From: Hymenobacter translucens
Lineage (GTDB): Bacteria; Bacteroidota; Bacteroidia; Cytophagales; Hymenobacteraceae
Assembly (NCBI RefSeq): GCF_020685205.1
Contig: NZ_JAJERB010000010.1
Span: forward strand, 1 to 64,000
Length of the DNA: 64,000 bases
Direction of reading: 5' to 3'
Both the position numbers and the translations under genes were made by a program. Shown piece by piece: positions 8,091-15,559 of this stretch (position 1 is its first letter; the number at the start of each line of letters is the position of its first letter). Under the pieces are notes generated by a model, which worked only from the letters and a program-made list of their open reading frames with translations, made no database searches and was not told the origin of the DNA.

Positions 8091-9230
8091 GCCGATAAAC
8101 GCATTTCCCGCGCCCCCTCCACGCCGATGCTGGAGCTGGGCCTCAAGTATGAGCCCGAATATCGGGGCGAAGTCAAGCAGCACTGGAACGTCACCTTTGC
8201 CCATCAGAAGAAGATTTCTGTTTATGGCAAGCGCATCATGGCGCGGGTCATCGACCAAATCCGTGACAATGACTACCAGTTGCGGGAGTTCTATCAGCTG
8301 CACATCTCTTCCATTATCGAAGGGACCGACATCGATGCCGATACGGCTTACTCCAAAATCAAGGGCGCGCTCTACGAGCTGGCCGATATGAAGTGGGAGT
8401 TTGAGAGCATTGACCGTAAGGAATGGTACTTCCGGCACCTGCTTGATACCACCAAAGAGCAGCGGGTCGGCTACAAGGATGGTATCATCACCATCCTGCT
8501 CAACCCGCAGCTGGCCCCTTACCTGGTGAAGGCCGCCCACTACAGCAAGTTTCCGCTGCACGGCTACATGAACCTGAAAAGCTGGTACAGCATGCGCTTT
8601 TTTGAGATTCTGGCAGCCTGGCAGGACAAAGGACGCTGGGAGGTCCCGGTGGAGGAATACCGGCAGTACATGGACTGCTGGCACGAGTACGATAAGCGCG
8701 GCCAGGTCAAGAAGGGCAAAGACGGGGAGCCGCTCCTGAAGTACCCGAACACAAAGCTGCTAATTGATAATACCATGAAGGAGCCGGAAAAGGAGCTAGC
8801 CGGCACCGACTACGAGTTTACCTTCACCCCCATCTACGAAACGACCCGGCCTACCCGGGGACGGAAGAAAATCATTCGCTTTCGGTTTGATTTGAAGAAA
8901 GGACCGACGCTGAAGGACATTCCAGAATCATGGCTGGAAAACTCGGCGACCGGCAGCATCATTCAGCGGCTCCGGGAGTGGAAAGTGACCGATGCGAACA
9001 TCGTCAAATACGCGCCCATCCTTAAGCAGGAGGGGGCTTTGGAGCTGCTGCGGGCCTGGGACCTGAAGAACCGCTCGAACCGCCACATTGATGACAAGCT
9101 CCGCTACTGCAACGCCGCCTTTGTACGGGCTGGTAAACAGGCGCTGGAAGATGCCAAGCAAGCCAAGCTGGAGGCAAAGAAGGAGGCCGCAGAGGCTCAA
9201 TTAATCGTGCAGCAAGCCCTAAACCTCTAG
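8091..9230 (+). CDS. repB: Plasmid replication initiator, Rep_3 (RepB) family
   Basis: 379 residues from the ATG at 8091 (an upstream in-frame start at 8043 is less likely, since the leader has no family character). The N-terminal winged-helix region is recognisable: VTFAHQKKISVYGKRIMARVIDQIRD, then YLVKAAHYSKFPLHGYMNLKSWYSMRFFEIL, matching the Rep_3 pattern of a second WH domain with SxxxxRxYE/xLL. Acting as a monomer, it binds the iterons and opens the origin; dimers handcuff and limit copy number. It follows the iteron array directly. The C-terminal tail (about 350-379) is a charged helix. It should define the plasmid's incompatibility. Confidence 0.9.
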   Translation, partial: ADKRISRAPSTPMLELGLKYEPEYRGEVKQHWNVTFAHQKKISVYGKRIMARVIDQIRDNDYQLREFYQLHISSIIEGTDIDADTAYSKIKGALYELADMKWEFESIDRKEWYFRHLLDTTKEQRVGYKDGIITILLNPQLAPYLVKAAHYSKFPLHGYMNLKSWYSMRFFEILAAWQDKGRWEVPVEEYRQYMDCWHEYDKRGQVKKGKDGEPLLKYPNTKLLIDNTMKEPEKELAGTDYEFTFTPIYETTRPTRGRKKIIRFRFDLKKGPTLKDIPESWLENSATGSIIQRLREWKVTDANIVKYAPILKQEGALELLRAWDLKNRSNRHIDDKLRYCNAAFVRAGKQALEDAKQAKLEAKKEAAEAQLIVQQALNL

Positions 9231-9319
9231 CATAACCTTCGCCCGTTTACGTCACTCATAAGCACCGCCGGCGAACAGCCGAACACCGAGTCCCACGAAG
9301 CCGGGACGAGGTACCGGTT

Positions 9320-9427
9320 GATTGGCCCATGATTGGCTCACCACAAGCCAATACATTAGAGCAAATGCTTGAATGAGCGCTGTGGAGACACTTTTTCCAA
9401 TAGATGAATTGGCTCACGATTGGCTCA
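9320..9427. repeat. Two pairs of 10-bp direct repeats at 11-bp period
   Basis: GATTGGCCCA and GATTGGCTCA begin at 9320 and 9331; AATTGGCTCA and GATTGGCTCA begin at 9407 and 9418. Both pairs use an exact 11-bp step. The first pair also forms a small stem, TTGGCT with AGCCAA. They lie between rep and the M50 protease gene and may be operator sites or secondary replication control elements. The rest of 9231-9538 shows no gene. Confidence 0.55.
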
Positions 9428-9538
9428 GGCAGCAGAATGCTATTCCCTATGCCTATTTGCCTCCTGCGGCTGCTGCAACTATTGTCCAAAAGGGAGATGT
9501 AGCATCTGTACCGGACTTCTAATCAAGCCCAACGCTCT

Positions 9539-10042
9539 ATGCTTGCCGATACACTATTACTGCTATTTCTCATTCCCTTATCCTTTATCATTAACGCCCT
9601 GGCCCATGAGCTAGGGCATGCCATAGCAGGTAAGTTAGTGGGCTTAACCATCCACCAAGTCGTGATTGTAACCGACCTGAGAAAAGGCCCGGTAAAGCCT
9701 CTGTTTACCTTGGGTGGCACCAAGTTCTATTTGGCAGCGAATAGCCTGTTGTCGTATGTCACCACATCAGGGGTTCCATTCAGTCAGCACCCAATTAAGC
9801 AAATCATCTTCAACCTAGCGGGGCCGATAAGCGGCGCTTTAATGGCACTAGTGTTTGCTATCTATGCAGTGAATCTTACCGAAACCACCGCCGTCAACAT
9901 CGCGGCAGCTTGTGTATCAGTGTTCTACCTCGTGATGGACTTAGTTAACCTCAAACCAGAGCTGCAAGCGTATGATACACCCAGTGACGGTTGGAAAATC
10001 CGGGACGCTTGGCGTCGGCTGAGAATCAGCAAGCAGGGGTAA
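9539..10042 (+). CDS. M50-family (site-2-protease-like) membrane metalloprotease
   Basis: 167 residues. H23-E24-L-G-H27 sits at the end of the first hydrophobic segment, the zinc-binding motif of M50 proteases. NLAGPISGALMAL follows in a later transmembrane segment and NLKPELQAYDTPSDGWKI near the C-terminus corresponds to the NxxPxxxxDG motif with the third zinc ligand Asp. Three to four membrane helices are predicted by eye. At 167 residues it is near the minimal core size. S2P enzymes cleave membrane-bound anti-sigma factors and similar substrates. No anti-sigma factor is adjacent, so the substrate is unknown. Catalytic residues appear complete. Confidence 0.75.
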   Translation: MLADTLLLLFLIPLSFIINALAHELGHAIAGKLVGLTIHQVVIVTDLRKGPVKPLFTLGGTKFYLAANSLLSYVTTSGVPFSQHPIKQIIFNLAGPISGALMALVFAIYAVNLTETTAVNIAAACVSVFYLVMDLVNLKPELQAYDTPSDGWKIRDAWRRLRISKQG

Positions 10043-10151
10043 ACTACCGCTGAAGAGAAGGTGTAATGGCCTTGGTTAAAAGTCTGGTTACCATAAGGTG
10101 CTGGCAATGGATGTGCTAAACGGCTGAACTGATTCGGAATGGCCAGCAGGT

Positions 10152-10760
10152 TTAATCCTCATACTGGCTATTGTAAAGCTCCCCTAACGCCTCCGCTTCG
10201 GCATCTTGGTAGTTTTCCTCCGGGTAGTCGCGCTGCTCGTCCTCGGGGTGCTCAGGGTACTCCTCGCGGTCCTGGTTGTCGTCGGGGTAGTCCGGTATCC
10301 ACTCGTCGGCCCGGTTGATGCAGGGGTCGTTGCCGTTGGCCGCGTGCGCGGCGTCTAGCTGGTCCGACAAGCGGCCCAACTCGTCCAGCGGGCGCGGCAA
10401 TACTACACCGGCCGGCGTTGGCGTGCGAGGCTCTAACTCGCGGCCAAAAAAGTGACCTAACGTAATGCCCGGGGCTTGTTTCTGGTACCATTCCGGCATT
10501 TCGTCTGGCTGGCAGATTACGCCTAAATACCCATCAGCATGGAAATACGCTTTCACCTCGGCCGGGCCAAAGCCATTCATGTAAATATGAACGCGGGAGC
10601 CAATTTCGGGCACTGCCGTATCACCAGACCAATCCAAGTCTATTGGCAAGCTCAGCCGAGTTGGATAGCCTACCCACTGCGGGCAAGGGGTCACGGAGTT
10701 GAGCCACTGCGAGGAACTGATTTCGGGCTGCTTCGGGGCGGGGGCGGGAGTAATCATCAT
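10152..10760 (-). CDS. Hypothetical plasmid protein with SH3-like segment and acidic tail
   Basis: 202 residues from the ATG pair at 10760/10757; the longer open frame upstream overlaps the neighbouring gene and is not protein-like. The middle (about 50-105) reads IGSRVHIYMNGFGPAEVKAYFHADGYLGVI and ends HFFGREL. The next gene (10796-11188) has the same arrangement, VGTQVDVYQSG...VKVLGYCHAAGFLGLV...CVFGSQL, so the two are paralogues. The pattern suggests a small beta-barrel (SH3/KOW-like). The C-terminal 70 residues are highly acidic and tyrosine-rich. Function unknown; it belongs to a three-gene minus-strand group behind a shared leader. Confidence 0.65.
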   Translation of the reverse strand: MMITPAPAPKQPEISSSQWLNSVTPCPQWVGYPTRLSLPIDLDWSGDTAVPEIGSRVHIYMNGFGPAEVKAYFHADGYLGVICQPDEMPEWYQKQAPGITLGHFFGRELEPRTPTPAGVVLPRPLDELGRLSDQLDAAHAANGNDPCINRADEWIPDYPDDNQDREEYPEHPEDEQRDYPEENYQDAEAEALGELYNSQYED

Positions 10761-10795
10761 ATCGCGGGAAAGAAAGAAGTGAGGAAAGCAGGGGA

Positions 10796-11188
10796 CTAAG
10801 CGGCCTGAACTAATTGGCTGCCGAACACGCACCGGGCGCGGGGGTGCATCTTGCGGGAGCGCGTACTGCCGGGGTGGTACGGCTCGGTCACAAGGCCCAA
10901 AAAGCCGGCCGCGTGGCAATAACCAAGCACCTTCACCACGTCGCGCCGCCCACTCTGGTACACGTCCACTTGGGTTCCCACGGCGGGCACCGGCCGCTGG
11001 GCCGACCAATGCAGCCCACCAGGAAGCATGCTCAGGCGGGGAGCAGCGGCAAACTCCTCAACCGGGGCCAGGGATTGCTGGTAGGCGTCCTCGCGGGCCT
11101 GGGCGGCAGCGGCGGACTTGGCGCGCATTAGGGCCAAACGGTCAGCGGGAATGCGGCGGGCGGGACGGAAGGCGCGGGTGGTATTCAT
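10796..11188 (-). CDS. Hypothetical plasmid protein, paralogue of the downstream gene
   Basis: 130 residues. A basic, alanine-rich N-terminus (about 1-45) is followed by the beta-rich segment shared with the protein at 10152-10760 (about 68-128). The conserved positions are a Gly-x-x-Val strand, V/A-K, a GY/Y-F-H-A turn, G-F/Y-LG-L/V and a terminal F-G. It overlaps the 3' end of the upstream gene (11142-11366) by 47 bp, so expression is probably coupled. No named family recognised. A role in binding nucleic acid or a partner protein is conjecture. Confidence 0.65.
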   Translation of the reverse strand: MNTTRAFRPARRIPADRLALMRAKSAAAAQAREDAYQQSLAPVEEFAAAPRLSMLPGGLHWSAQRPVPAVGTQVDVYQSGRRDVVKVLGYCHAAGFLGLVTEPYHPGSTRSRKMHPRARCVFGSQLVQAA

Positions 11189-11366
11189 GGCGGGGCTGTT
11201 GGGAAGAAATGAGAAGAGAAAAACCTGACTCGAACCAGGGGTCAGTATCCCACTCGGTCAACTCGTCGGCTGCGGGGCTAGGGCACTGTTGCAGTTGCTC
11301 GTCAGCCGGGTCGTAGCGGTCCGCTGGCACCTCTCCAGGGGCAAGCTCAAAAGCGTCGTAGAACAT
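11142..11366 (-). CDS. Small hypothetical protein, first gene behind leader copy A
   Basis: 74 residues, acidic in the first half (ADRYDPADEQ, DELTEWDTDPWFE) and polar/basic at the end. No family recognised. The start at 11366 is chosen because a conserved promoter/leader, shared with the DUF3846 gene and ardC, lies directly upstream. It overlaps the next gene by 47 bp in a different frame. Small acidic proteins in the same setting can be anti-restriction DNA mimics, but nothing here proves that. Confidence 0.55.
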   Translation of the reverse strand: MFYDAFELAPGEVPADRYDPADEQLQQCPSPAADELTEWDTDPWFESGFSLLISSQQPRHEYHPRLPSRPPHSR

Positions 11367-11467
11367 AACTGAAGACTGTTTTTACGTCCGTTTCTTATAA
11401 TTATTAAACGAAAACAGACCCCCACAAGTTGCATTTTATACAATTATTGTTTGTATTAAATACAAAT
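11367..11467 (-). promoter_or_regulatory. Shared promoter/leader, copy A
   Basis: Minus-strand promoter region with two 15-bp dyads, TTGTATTTAATACAA and TTGTATAAAATGCAA, whose starts are 22 bp apart; TATAAA lies in the second. It is followed by a leader with a CGTTT...AAACG hairpin. Copies B (18850-18951) and C (31245-31346) are nearly identical over about 40 bp of the promoter part. About 68 bp upstream, a tract CTTTTTCCCCAACTGCCCCA (11534-11553) recurs upstream of copy C (31369-31388). Confidence 0.7.
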
Positions 11468-11711
11468 AATTAAGCATGACAAGGGCAGTTCAAGAATGCC
11501 TAGCCCACCTGGATATTGACTCCTGCTGCGCAGCTTTTTCCCCAACTGCCCCATTTCATTTGGGCAGCAAGGCTGACATTCGGATAGGAGCCGGGTCCTT
11601 AGGGAGTCATTGCTTAAAGCATCTACCAAATCGGAAGCGTTACCAAAGCACTAGCTTCGCTTCAGCATTTGTCGATAGGTACTTACCCACCATATCCCCC
11701 GCTTTAGCCTT

Positions 11712-12002
11712 ATGATTCTGGACCCATACAAGCAGAGCTTAACTGATGCTGCGGCTAAGCTGATTCACATTCGCGAATTGCTGTTTGACGCCACTTTTCA
11801 GGTAGCTATCACCAATGAGTTGAAGGATTGGTCCGACACGGTGGAGGTAGGGGAAGTCCATACCTTCTCAAAAGAACTATTGGAAAGCTGCAGCGACACG
11901 AATGTCCAGCTCCTAACCTCGCTGCTTACCAGTGTTGAGAAAACCTGTGATTCCCTTCTTAACCTCAACAATCTGGAGTTGGAGGAGGAGGACCAGCCTT
12001 GA
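11712..12002 (+). CDS. Hypothetical small helical protein
   Basis: 96 residues, mostly alpha-helical, acidic (C-terminus ELEEEDQP), with no signal peptide. Sequence such as AAAKLIHIRELLFDA and LLTSLLTSVEKTCDSLLNLNNL suggests a small helical bundle or coiled coil. No family recognised. It stands alone on the plus strand between leader copy A (divergent) and a palindromic region at 12051, and could be a small regulator. Confidence 0.5.
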   Translation: MILDPYKQSLTDAAAKLIHIRELLFDATFQVAITNELKDWSDTVEVGEVHTFSKELLESCSDTNVQLLTSLLTSVEKTCDSLLNLNNLELEEEDQP

Positions 12003-12050
12003 TGCGGTGAGCATCTCGCCTCCTCAAGGATGACGAACAAATCCTGTTTT

Positions 12051-12120
12051 TCATAATTGCTATTGTAGCAATTATGAAAGTTATAATTGCTACAAAAACA
12101 GCAACTTAACTCAATTATGA
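12051..12120. promoter_or_regulatory. Repeated dyad operator upstream of the glycosylase-like/deiminase operon
   Basis: A perfect 12-bp inverted repeat, TCATAATTGCTA and its complement, with a 3-bp centre (12051-12077). It is followed by a third arm TATAATTGCTAC (12082-12093) and a fourth partial arm TCAATTATGA (12111-12120). It has no T-run, so an operator is more likely than a terminator. It lies 80-150 bp upstream of the ATG at 12202. Confidence 0.55.
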
Positions 12121-12201
12121 AATACTCCTAATTCGTTAGGAAGGGGCTTTTTCCTGCTGTAATGTTGTGGCGCTACTCATCATTCTAGCCCACAACCACA
12201 C

Positions 12202-13218
12202 ATGTTCTCACCCCGCCAAATTGATGCTTTAAAAGAAGGGAAAGCTGCTCACCTGCCGGCCAGCCGTGTCATCACCCAAGCCGAGCTGCCCTCGTCCACC
12301 TACACCTACTTCCTGTATGACGAGTGCTGGCTTACCGACCAGGCTTCTTTGCCCGAGTTGTTAGAAGGTCTGCGCGTAGCCAACTCTCCCGAGCTAGGAG
12401 GGTTCATTTGCCAGTACTACCACACTGCCCTGGCGGGGAGACTGCCCAAGACGCGCTATTTGATTGAGCAGCAAGTACCCTTCGCAGCTGAGTTCAGCGA
12501 GTACTTACTAGCTACCGACCGCCGCAACCACGGGAGGCCGCAAGAATGGCTCCACCACCTGACGCAGCAGATTCATGAGGCGCAACCGGAGGACGTGGAC
12601 TATTTCTTTACAGAGATAGCGGCCACGCTGCAGAACCAGCTCATTGTTCGGACTGAGTCAAAAACATTCCGCATCACCGAACTGGAGTTTTACTACCACA
12701 GCCGAAACCACCCCGACCCCTACGTGCACAAGGGGGCTGAGCAGCTAAAGCACCTGCACTGGTATTTCAACCAAGCCACCAGTCTGGACTTGACCTTCGG
12801 AGACCGGGACACCAACAGCTTCGGCGGCATCCTGCTGCGTGGGCTCCAATTGCTGAGCAGAGACCCCACCGACGAGGTGACGCCTTCTTACCCCTACCTG
12901 ATGGGACCTCAGCTCCTGACCCGGGCGCTGATAGCCAGTTGGGGAAGCGCGCTGCATGGAGCAACCTACCTGGGCCTGGAAGAAAACCCCACCCCGACGG
13001 AAGCGCCGGCTTCACCCTGGCGCACGGCCCGCGTGGGGCTATCCTTCCGCCCTGACGATGAAGACCAGGCGCGACCGTACCTATCGCGGCCCTACCGCTT
13101 CCTGGCCGATGAAGGCTACTTGTTCCACCTAAAGAACAAGGAGAAAATTTGCCAGCAGCAGAACATGGACGCAGACACGGTTCGCCGCATCCTTGGCTAT
13201 AAGCCTAACTGGCTATGA
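12202..13218 (+). CDS. Alkyladenine-DNA-glycosylase-like (MPG/AAG fold) protein
   Basis: 338 residues in two parts. Residues 1-145 are unrecognised. Residues 146-338 follow the order of 3-methyladenine DNA glycosylase (Mpg/AAG): FRITELEFY (156-164, compare the RIVETEAY motif with the catalytic Glu, here E162), HPDPYVHKGAEQ (170-181), GGILLRGLQLL (208-218, compare VLLRALEPL), GPQLLTRAL (235-243), ARVGLSF (276-282) and RPYRFL (296-301, the PxRF strand). The fold assignment is inferred by eye; substrate is unknown. It overlaps the next gene by 4 bp (ATGA), so the two proteins are made together. No signal peptide. A DNA-base-recognising role coupled to a guanidino-modifying enzyme would be new to me. 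Confidence 0.6.
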   Translation: MFSPRQIDALKEGKAAHLPASRVITQAELPSSTYTYFLYDECWLTDQASLPELLEGLRVANSPELGGFICQYYHTALAGRLPKTRYLIEQQVPFAAEFSEYLLATDRRNHGRPQEWLHHLTQQIHEAQPEDVDYFFTEIAATLQNQLIVRTESKTFRITELEFYYHSRNHPDPYVHKGAEQLKHLHWYFNQATSLDLTFGDRDTNSFGGILLRGLQLLSRDPTDEVTPSYPYLMGPQLLTRALIASWGSALHGATYLGLEENPTPTEAPASPWRTARVGLSFRPDDEDQARPYLSRPYRFLADEGYLFHLKNKEKICQQQNMDADTVRRILGYKPNWL

Positions 13219-14048
13219 GTCTGGCCAGTCCCATTAGCCGCTTCTACCTGGCCGACACCCTCGCGCAGCGGCATCCTGCAACAGCTGCCGCTCTCACGGA
13301 AGCGCTGCGCATCAGTGGCGCCGACGTGGCAACTCTCTCCGGTACCCGTGACATTTGGGCACGGGATTACATGCCCGTACTCACGGCCAGCGGCCAGTTG
13401 GTGAAGTTTCGCTACTTCCCTGACTACCTACGGCCCAAACGGTGGCATTCAAGCATTACCGACGGTGCTACACTCGTTCAGCAGCTAGGATTACCATATG
13501 AGCAGTGCCCACTCGTTGTGGACGGTGGCAATGTGGTTAGCCGTTTCGGCCGAGTTCTTATGTCGGATAAGGTGCTGCGCGAAAACCCAACGGTGCCCCG
13601 CTCCCAACTACTCGCCTCACTGGCCAATGCCCTTGAAGTAGACCGGATTGATTTGATACCAGCCCACCCCGACGATTTCACGGGCCACGCGGATGGGCTG
13701 GTGCAGCTGCTCGATGAACGAACGGCTCTAATCAATGACTGCCGACGCGAGGAACCCATCATCTGGCAGCGCTTGCAAAAGGCGCTACGACGTGCTGGCT
13801 TTGACTGTGTGCCCCTACCCTACAATCCCTACCAAAACGCTGATTATATGTCAGCCGTAGGCGAATACATCAATTTCCTGTGCGTCGGCAGAACCCTGAT
13901 TGTTCCCGTTTACCAGCAAAAGGAAGATGAAGTGGTGCTACGCCGTTTGGAGGAGCTATACCCGGGCTTTGGCCTGATTCCACTGTACGGGAAAGACATC
14001 GCCAGGCAAGGCGGGGTATTTCACTGCGTGACGTGGGAAACGCATTAG
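13215..14048 (+). CDS. Peptidyl-arginine/agmatine deiminase family (PAD_porph) protein
   Basis: 277 residues. Motifs of the guanidino-group-modifying superfamily are in order: TRDIWARDYMPV (44-55, substrate-binding Asp residues), VDGGNVV (102-108), HADGLVQ (158-164, catalytic His and Asp) and GGVFHCVTW (266-274, nucleophile C271). All catalytic residues appear present. Bona fide agmatine deiminases are about 340-370 residues; this one lacks roughly the first 60, including the tryptophan-rich start. The reaction would be hydrolysis of a guanidino group to a ureido group with release of ammonia. No putrescine-pathway partner (for example N-carbamoylputrescine amidase) is nearby. Instead it is translationally coupled to the glycosylase-like gene, so its substrate may be the partner, a protein arginine or a modified nucleotide. 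Confidence 0.8.
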   Translation: MSLASPISRFYLADTLAQRHPATAAALTEALRISGADVATLSGTRDIWARDYMPVLTASGQLVKFRYFPDYLRPKRWHSSITDGATLVQQLGLPYEQCPLVVDGGNVVSRFGRVLMSDKVLRENPTVPRSQLLASLANALEVDRIDLIPAHPDDFTGHADGLVQLLDERTALINDCRREEPIIWQRLQKALRRAGFDCVPLPYNPYQNADYMSAVGEYINFLCVGRTLIVPVYQQKEDEVVLRRLEELYPGFGLIPLYGKDIARQGGVFHCVTWETH

Positions 14049-14193
14049 GAACCTCTGCAGGCGTGGTACTTTTCCGATTCTGGGCCTCATTCTCGGGGTA
14101 AGTTTATGAAGCTTTTTGCTGTGCGCATCCAGTGAGCCTTAGTTAAAACCTACCTTGTCCTTTCAATCGGCAATACCGCTAAAAATCCATCTT

Positions 14194-14481
14194 ATGACCG
14201 AAGAACAAAAACAGACTCGTTTAGATAGTTTTGTTAAAATGCTCCCATTGCTCGAATCCAAAGTTCAAAGCACTGATGAGGCACATAAAGCCATTATCAA
14301 TGGCATGCTTAAATCGACCGATATGACCGCATATACGGCGTCTTTCGCTCTAACTGGCAGCAATTTCGATGAAGCACGGGATGAACTAGAGCGTGTACAG
14401 GCTGTAATTGCCTATATCCAATCTACACCAGCAGACCAGCTCACTGAATTGTCGATTGGCAGTCGATACGCAAAATCCTAG
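14194..14481 (+). CDS. Hypothetical small helical protein
   Basis: 95 residues from the ATG at 14194; a TTG 39 bp upstream is the only alternative. Entirely helical and polar (TDEAHKAIINGMLKSTDM, FDEARDELERVQAVIAYIQS), no signal peptide or membrane segment. No family recognised. It lies 145 bp after the deiminase gene in the same direction and may be in the same transcription unit, but its lower GC content and the gap argue for separate origin. It converges with the minus-strand gene at 14491. Confidence 0.55.
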   Translation: MTEEQKQTRLDSFVKMLPLLESKVQSTDEAHKAIINGMLKSTDMTAYTASFALTGSNFDEARDELERVQAVIAYIQSTPADQLTELSIGSRYAKS

Positions 14482-14490
14482 TTTAAAAAC

Positions 14491-14946
14491 TTAGGGTGTT
14501 CCCCCTGAGGCGGGAGGAAAAGCGGGCGTATCGAGTAGTACGCTCAGCGAAAACAGGTCTGACATGGGTTGGTCAGCTTCAAACGGTGAGCCTAACGACG
14601 GCACCGTTTCGTCCATCACGGTATAGGGCACGTAAGGCGGCAGCTCGTTCATTTCCTGCATTAGGGCAACCATTTCTGCCGCGTAGGGATACACCCGGCC
14701 GGGCTGCTCGGGCGGCAGCGGGCGCACGTCGGCCGCTGGGGCCACGTCAGGCCGGTACCATCGCATCAACTCGTCGTGCACCTGCACCTGGTCAATCTCG
14801 CCCGCGATGTAGCGCAATTGCAGCTGCGCCATTTCCCGGGAGGGCACAGCCCGGTCGCTGGCCCCTATACAAATAGCCCATCGCACCGTCTCCCACCGCT
14901 GCGCGGGGGTCTGTTCTTCCTCGTGGAATTGGGGCGTATAGCACAT
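14491..14946 (-). CDS. VbhA-antitoxin-domain-like protein
   Basis: 151 residues. Residues about 18-65 (RWETVRWAICIGA...PSREMAQLQLRYIAGEIDQVQVHDELMRWY) follow the VbhA antitoxin helix pattern, in particular the GE(L/I)xxxxVxxELM segment also seen in the antitoxin at 20909-21178. No Fic toxin gene adjoins it and the (S/T)xxxE(G/N) inhibitory motif is not visible. The C-terminal 80 residues are proline-rich and acidic. It shares one base (TGATG) with the end of the upstream gene 14946-15263, so the two are translationally coupled. It may be a repurposed interaction domain. Confidence 0.5.
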   Translation of the reverse strand: MCYTPQFHEEEQTPAQRWETVRWAICIGASDRAVPSREMAQLQLRYIAGEIDQVQVHDELMRWYRPDVAPAADVRPLPPEQPGRVYPYAAEMVALMQEMNELPPYVPYTVMDETVPSLGSPFEADQPMSDLFSLSVLLDTPAFPPASGGTP

Positions 14947-15263
14947 CAGGATGCTTCAAAGGAAAAACGGCGCACCGGCAGGTCGGGCGTGTGCTGAATC
15001 CGCACAAAATGGCGGCTGTCGTGCAAGCCATCGGCGGAAAGTGAGATGCTGGGCGGAAAGTCGAAGTGCTCCTGTAGGAGCTGCGTATCGAGCGGCTGCG
15101 CGAAGCCATACACACCCAAGCCGTCGCGGTTGTAATGAAACTGGTCGCCGGTGCTCGGCTCGTTGCCCTGGGCTTTCAGAAAGTCGATGACCGGCTGCAA
15201 ATGGGCGGTTCTAAAATCGGCCACATGAGGCGGAATCGGCACTTTTTCGGAGGCATTTTTCAT
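14946..15263 (-). CDS. Hypothetical protein
   Basis: 105 residues from the ATG at 15263 (the open frame runs to 15299, but the added residues look non-coding). Mixed alpha/beta, soluble; features include HLQPVIDFLKAQG near the N-terminus and a beta-rich end (FVRIQHTPDLPVRRFSFEAS). No family recognised. Its stop overlaps the start of the VbhA-like gene, so the pair forms an operon. Upstream, 15264-15559 contains no gene I can support and must hold the divergent promoters. Confidence 0.55.
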   Translation of the reverse strand: MKNASEKVPIPPHVADFRTAHLQPVIDFLKAQGNEPSTGDQFHYNRDGLGVYGFAQPLDTQLLQEHFDFPPSISLSADGLHDSRHFVRIQHTPDLPVRRFSFEAS

Positions 15264-15559
15264 ACTACAAGATACGAAAAAACGCCCGCGCCACCGCAAA
15301 AACGCGGTTTAAAGGCTGCGAGAGTCGCCTCTTTGTAGCCTGCTCCGAGTAGCGGCCGAATACGCGGCTCTCGCGATATGCAGTTCACATTTTTCGGGCT
15401 CTGGGTGCGGTCCTCCTTGGGAACGTGGGCCTGGTCAAAGGCCGACTCTGCAGTAGCTCCAGCACCAACGTGGAAAGAGGAATAGCTTTACAAACCGTTT
15501 TATAACGTCTCGCTGTCTTCCACAAGAAGCACACCCGCACCCACTCATTTTCGCTTCTC

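Noticed and set aside
10761..11009. N-terminal extension of the 10152 gene to 11009
   Set aside because: The added residues are Arg/Pro/Gly-rich, lie opposite the neighbouring gene's coding frame and lack protein character; the ATG pair at 10760 is a better start.
11476..11715. 79-codon plus-strand frame upstream of 11712
   Set aside because: Cys- and Ser-rich with no protein-like pattern; it overlaps the upstream region of leader A and the conserved CCCCAACTGCCCCA tract.
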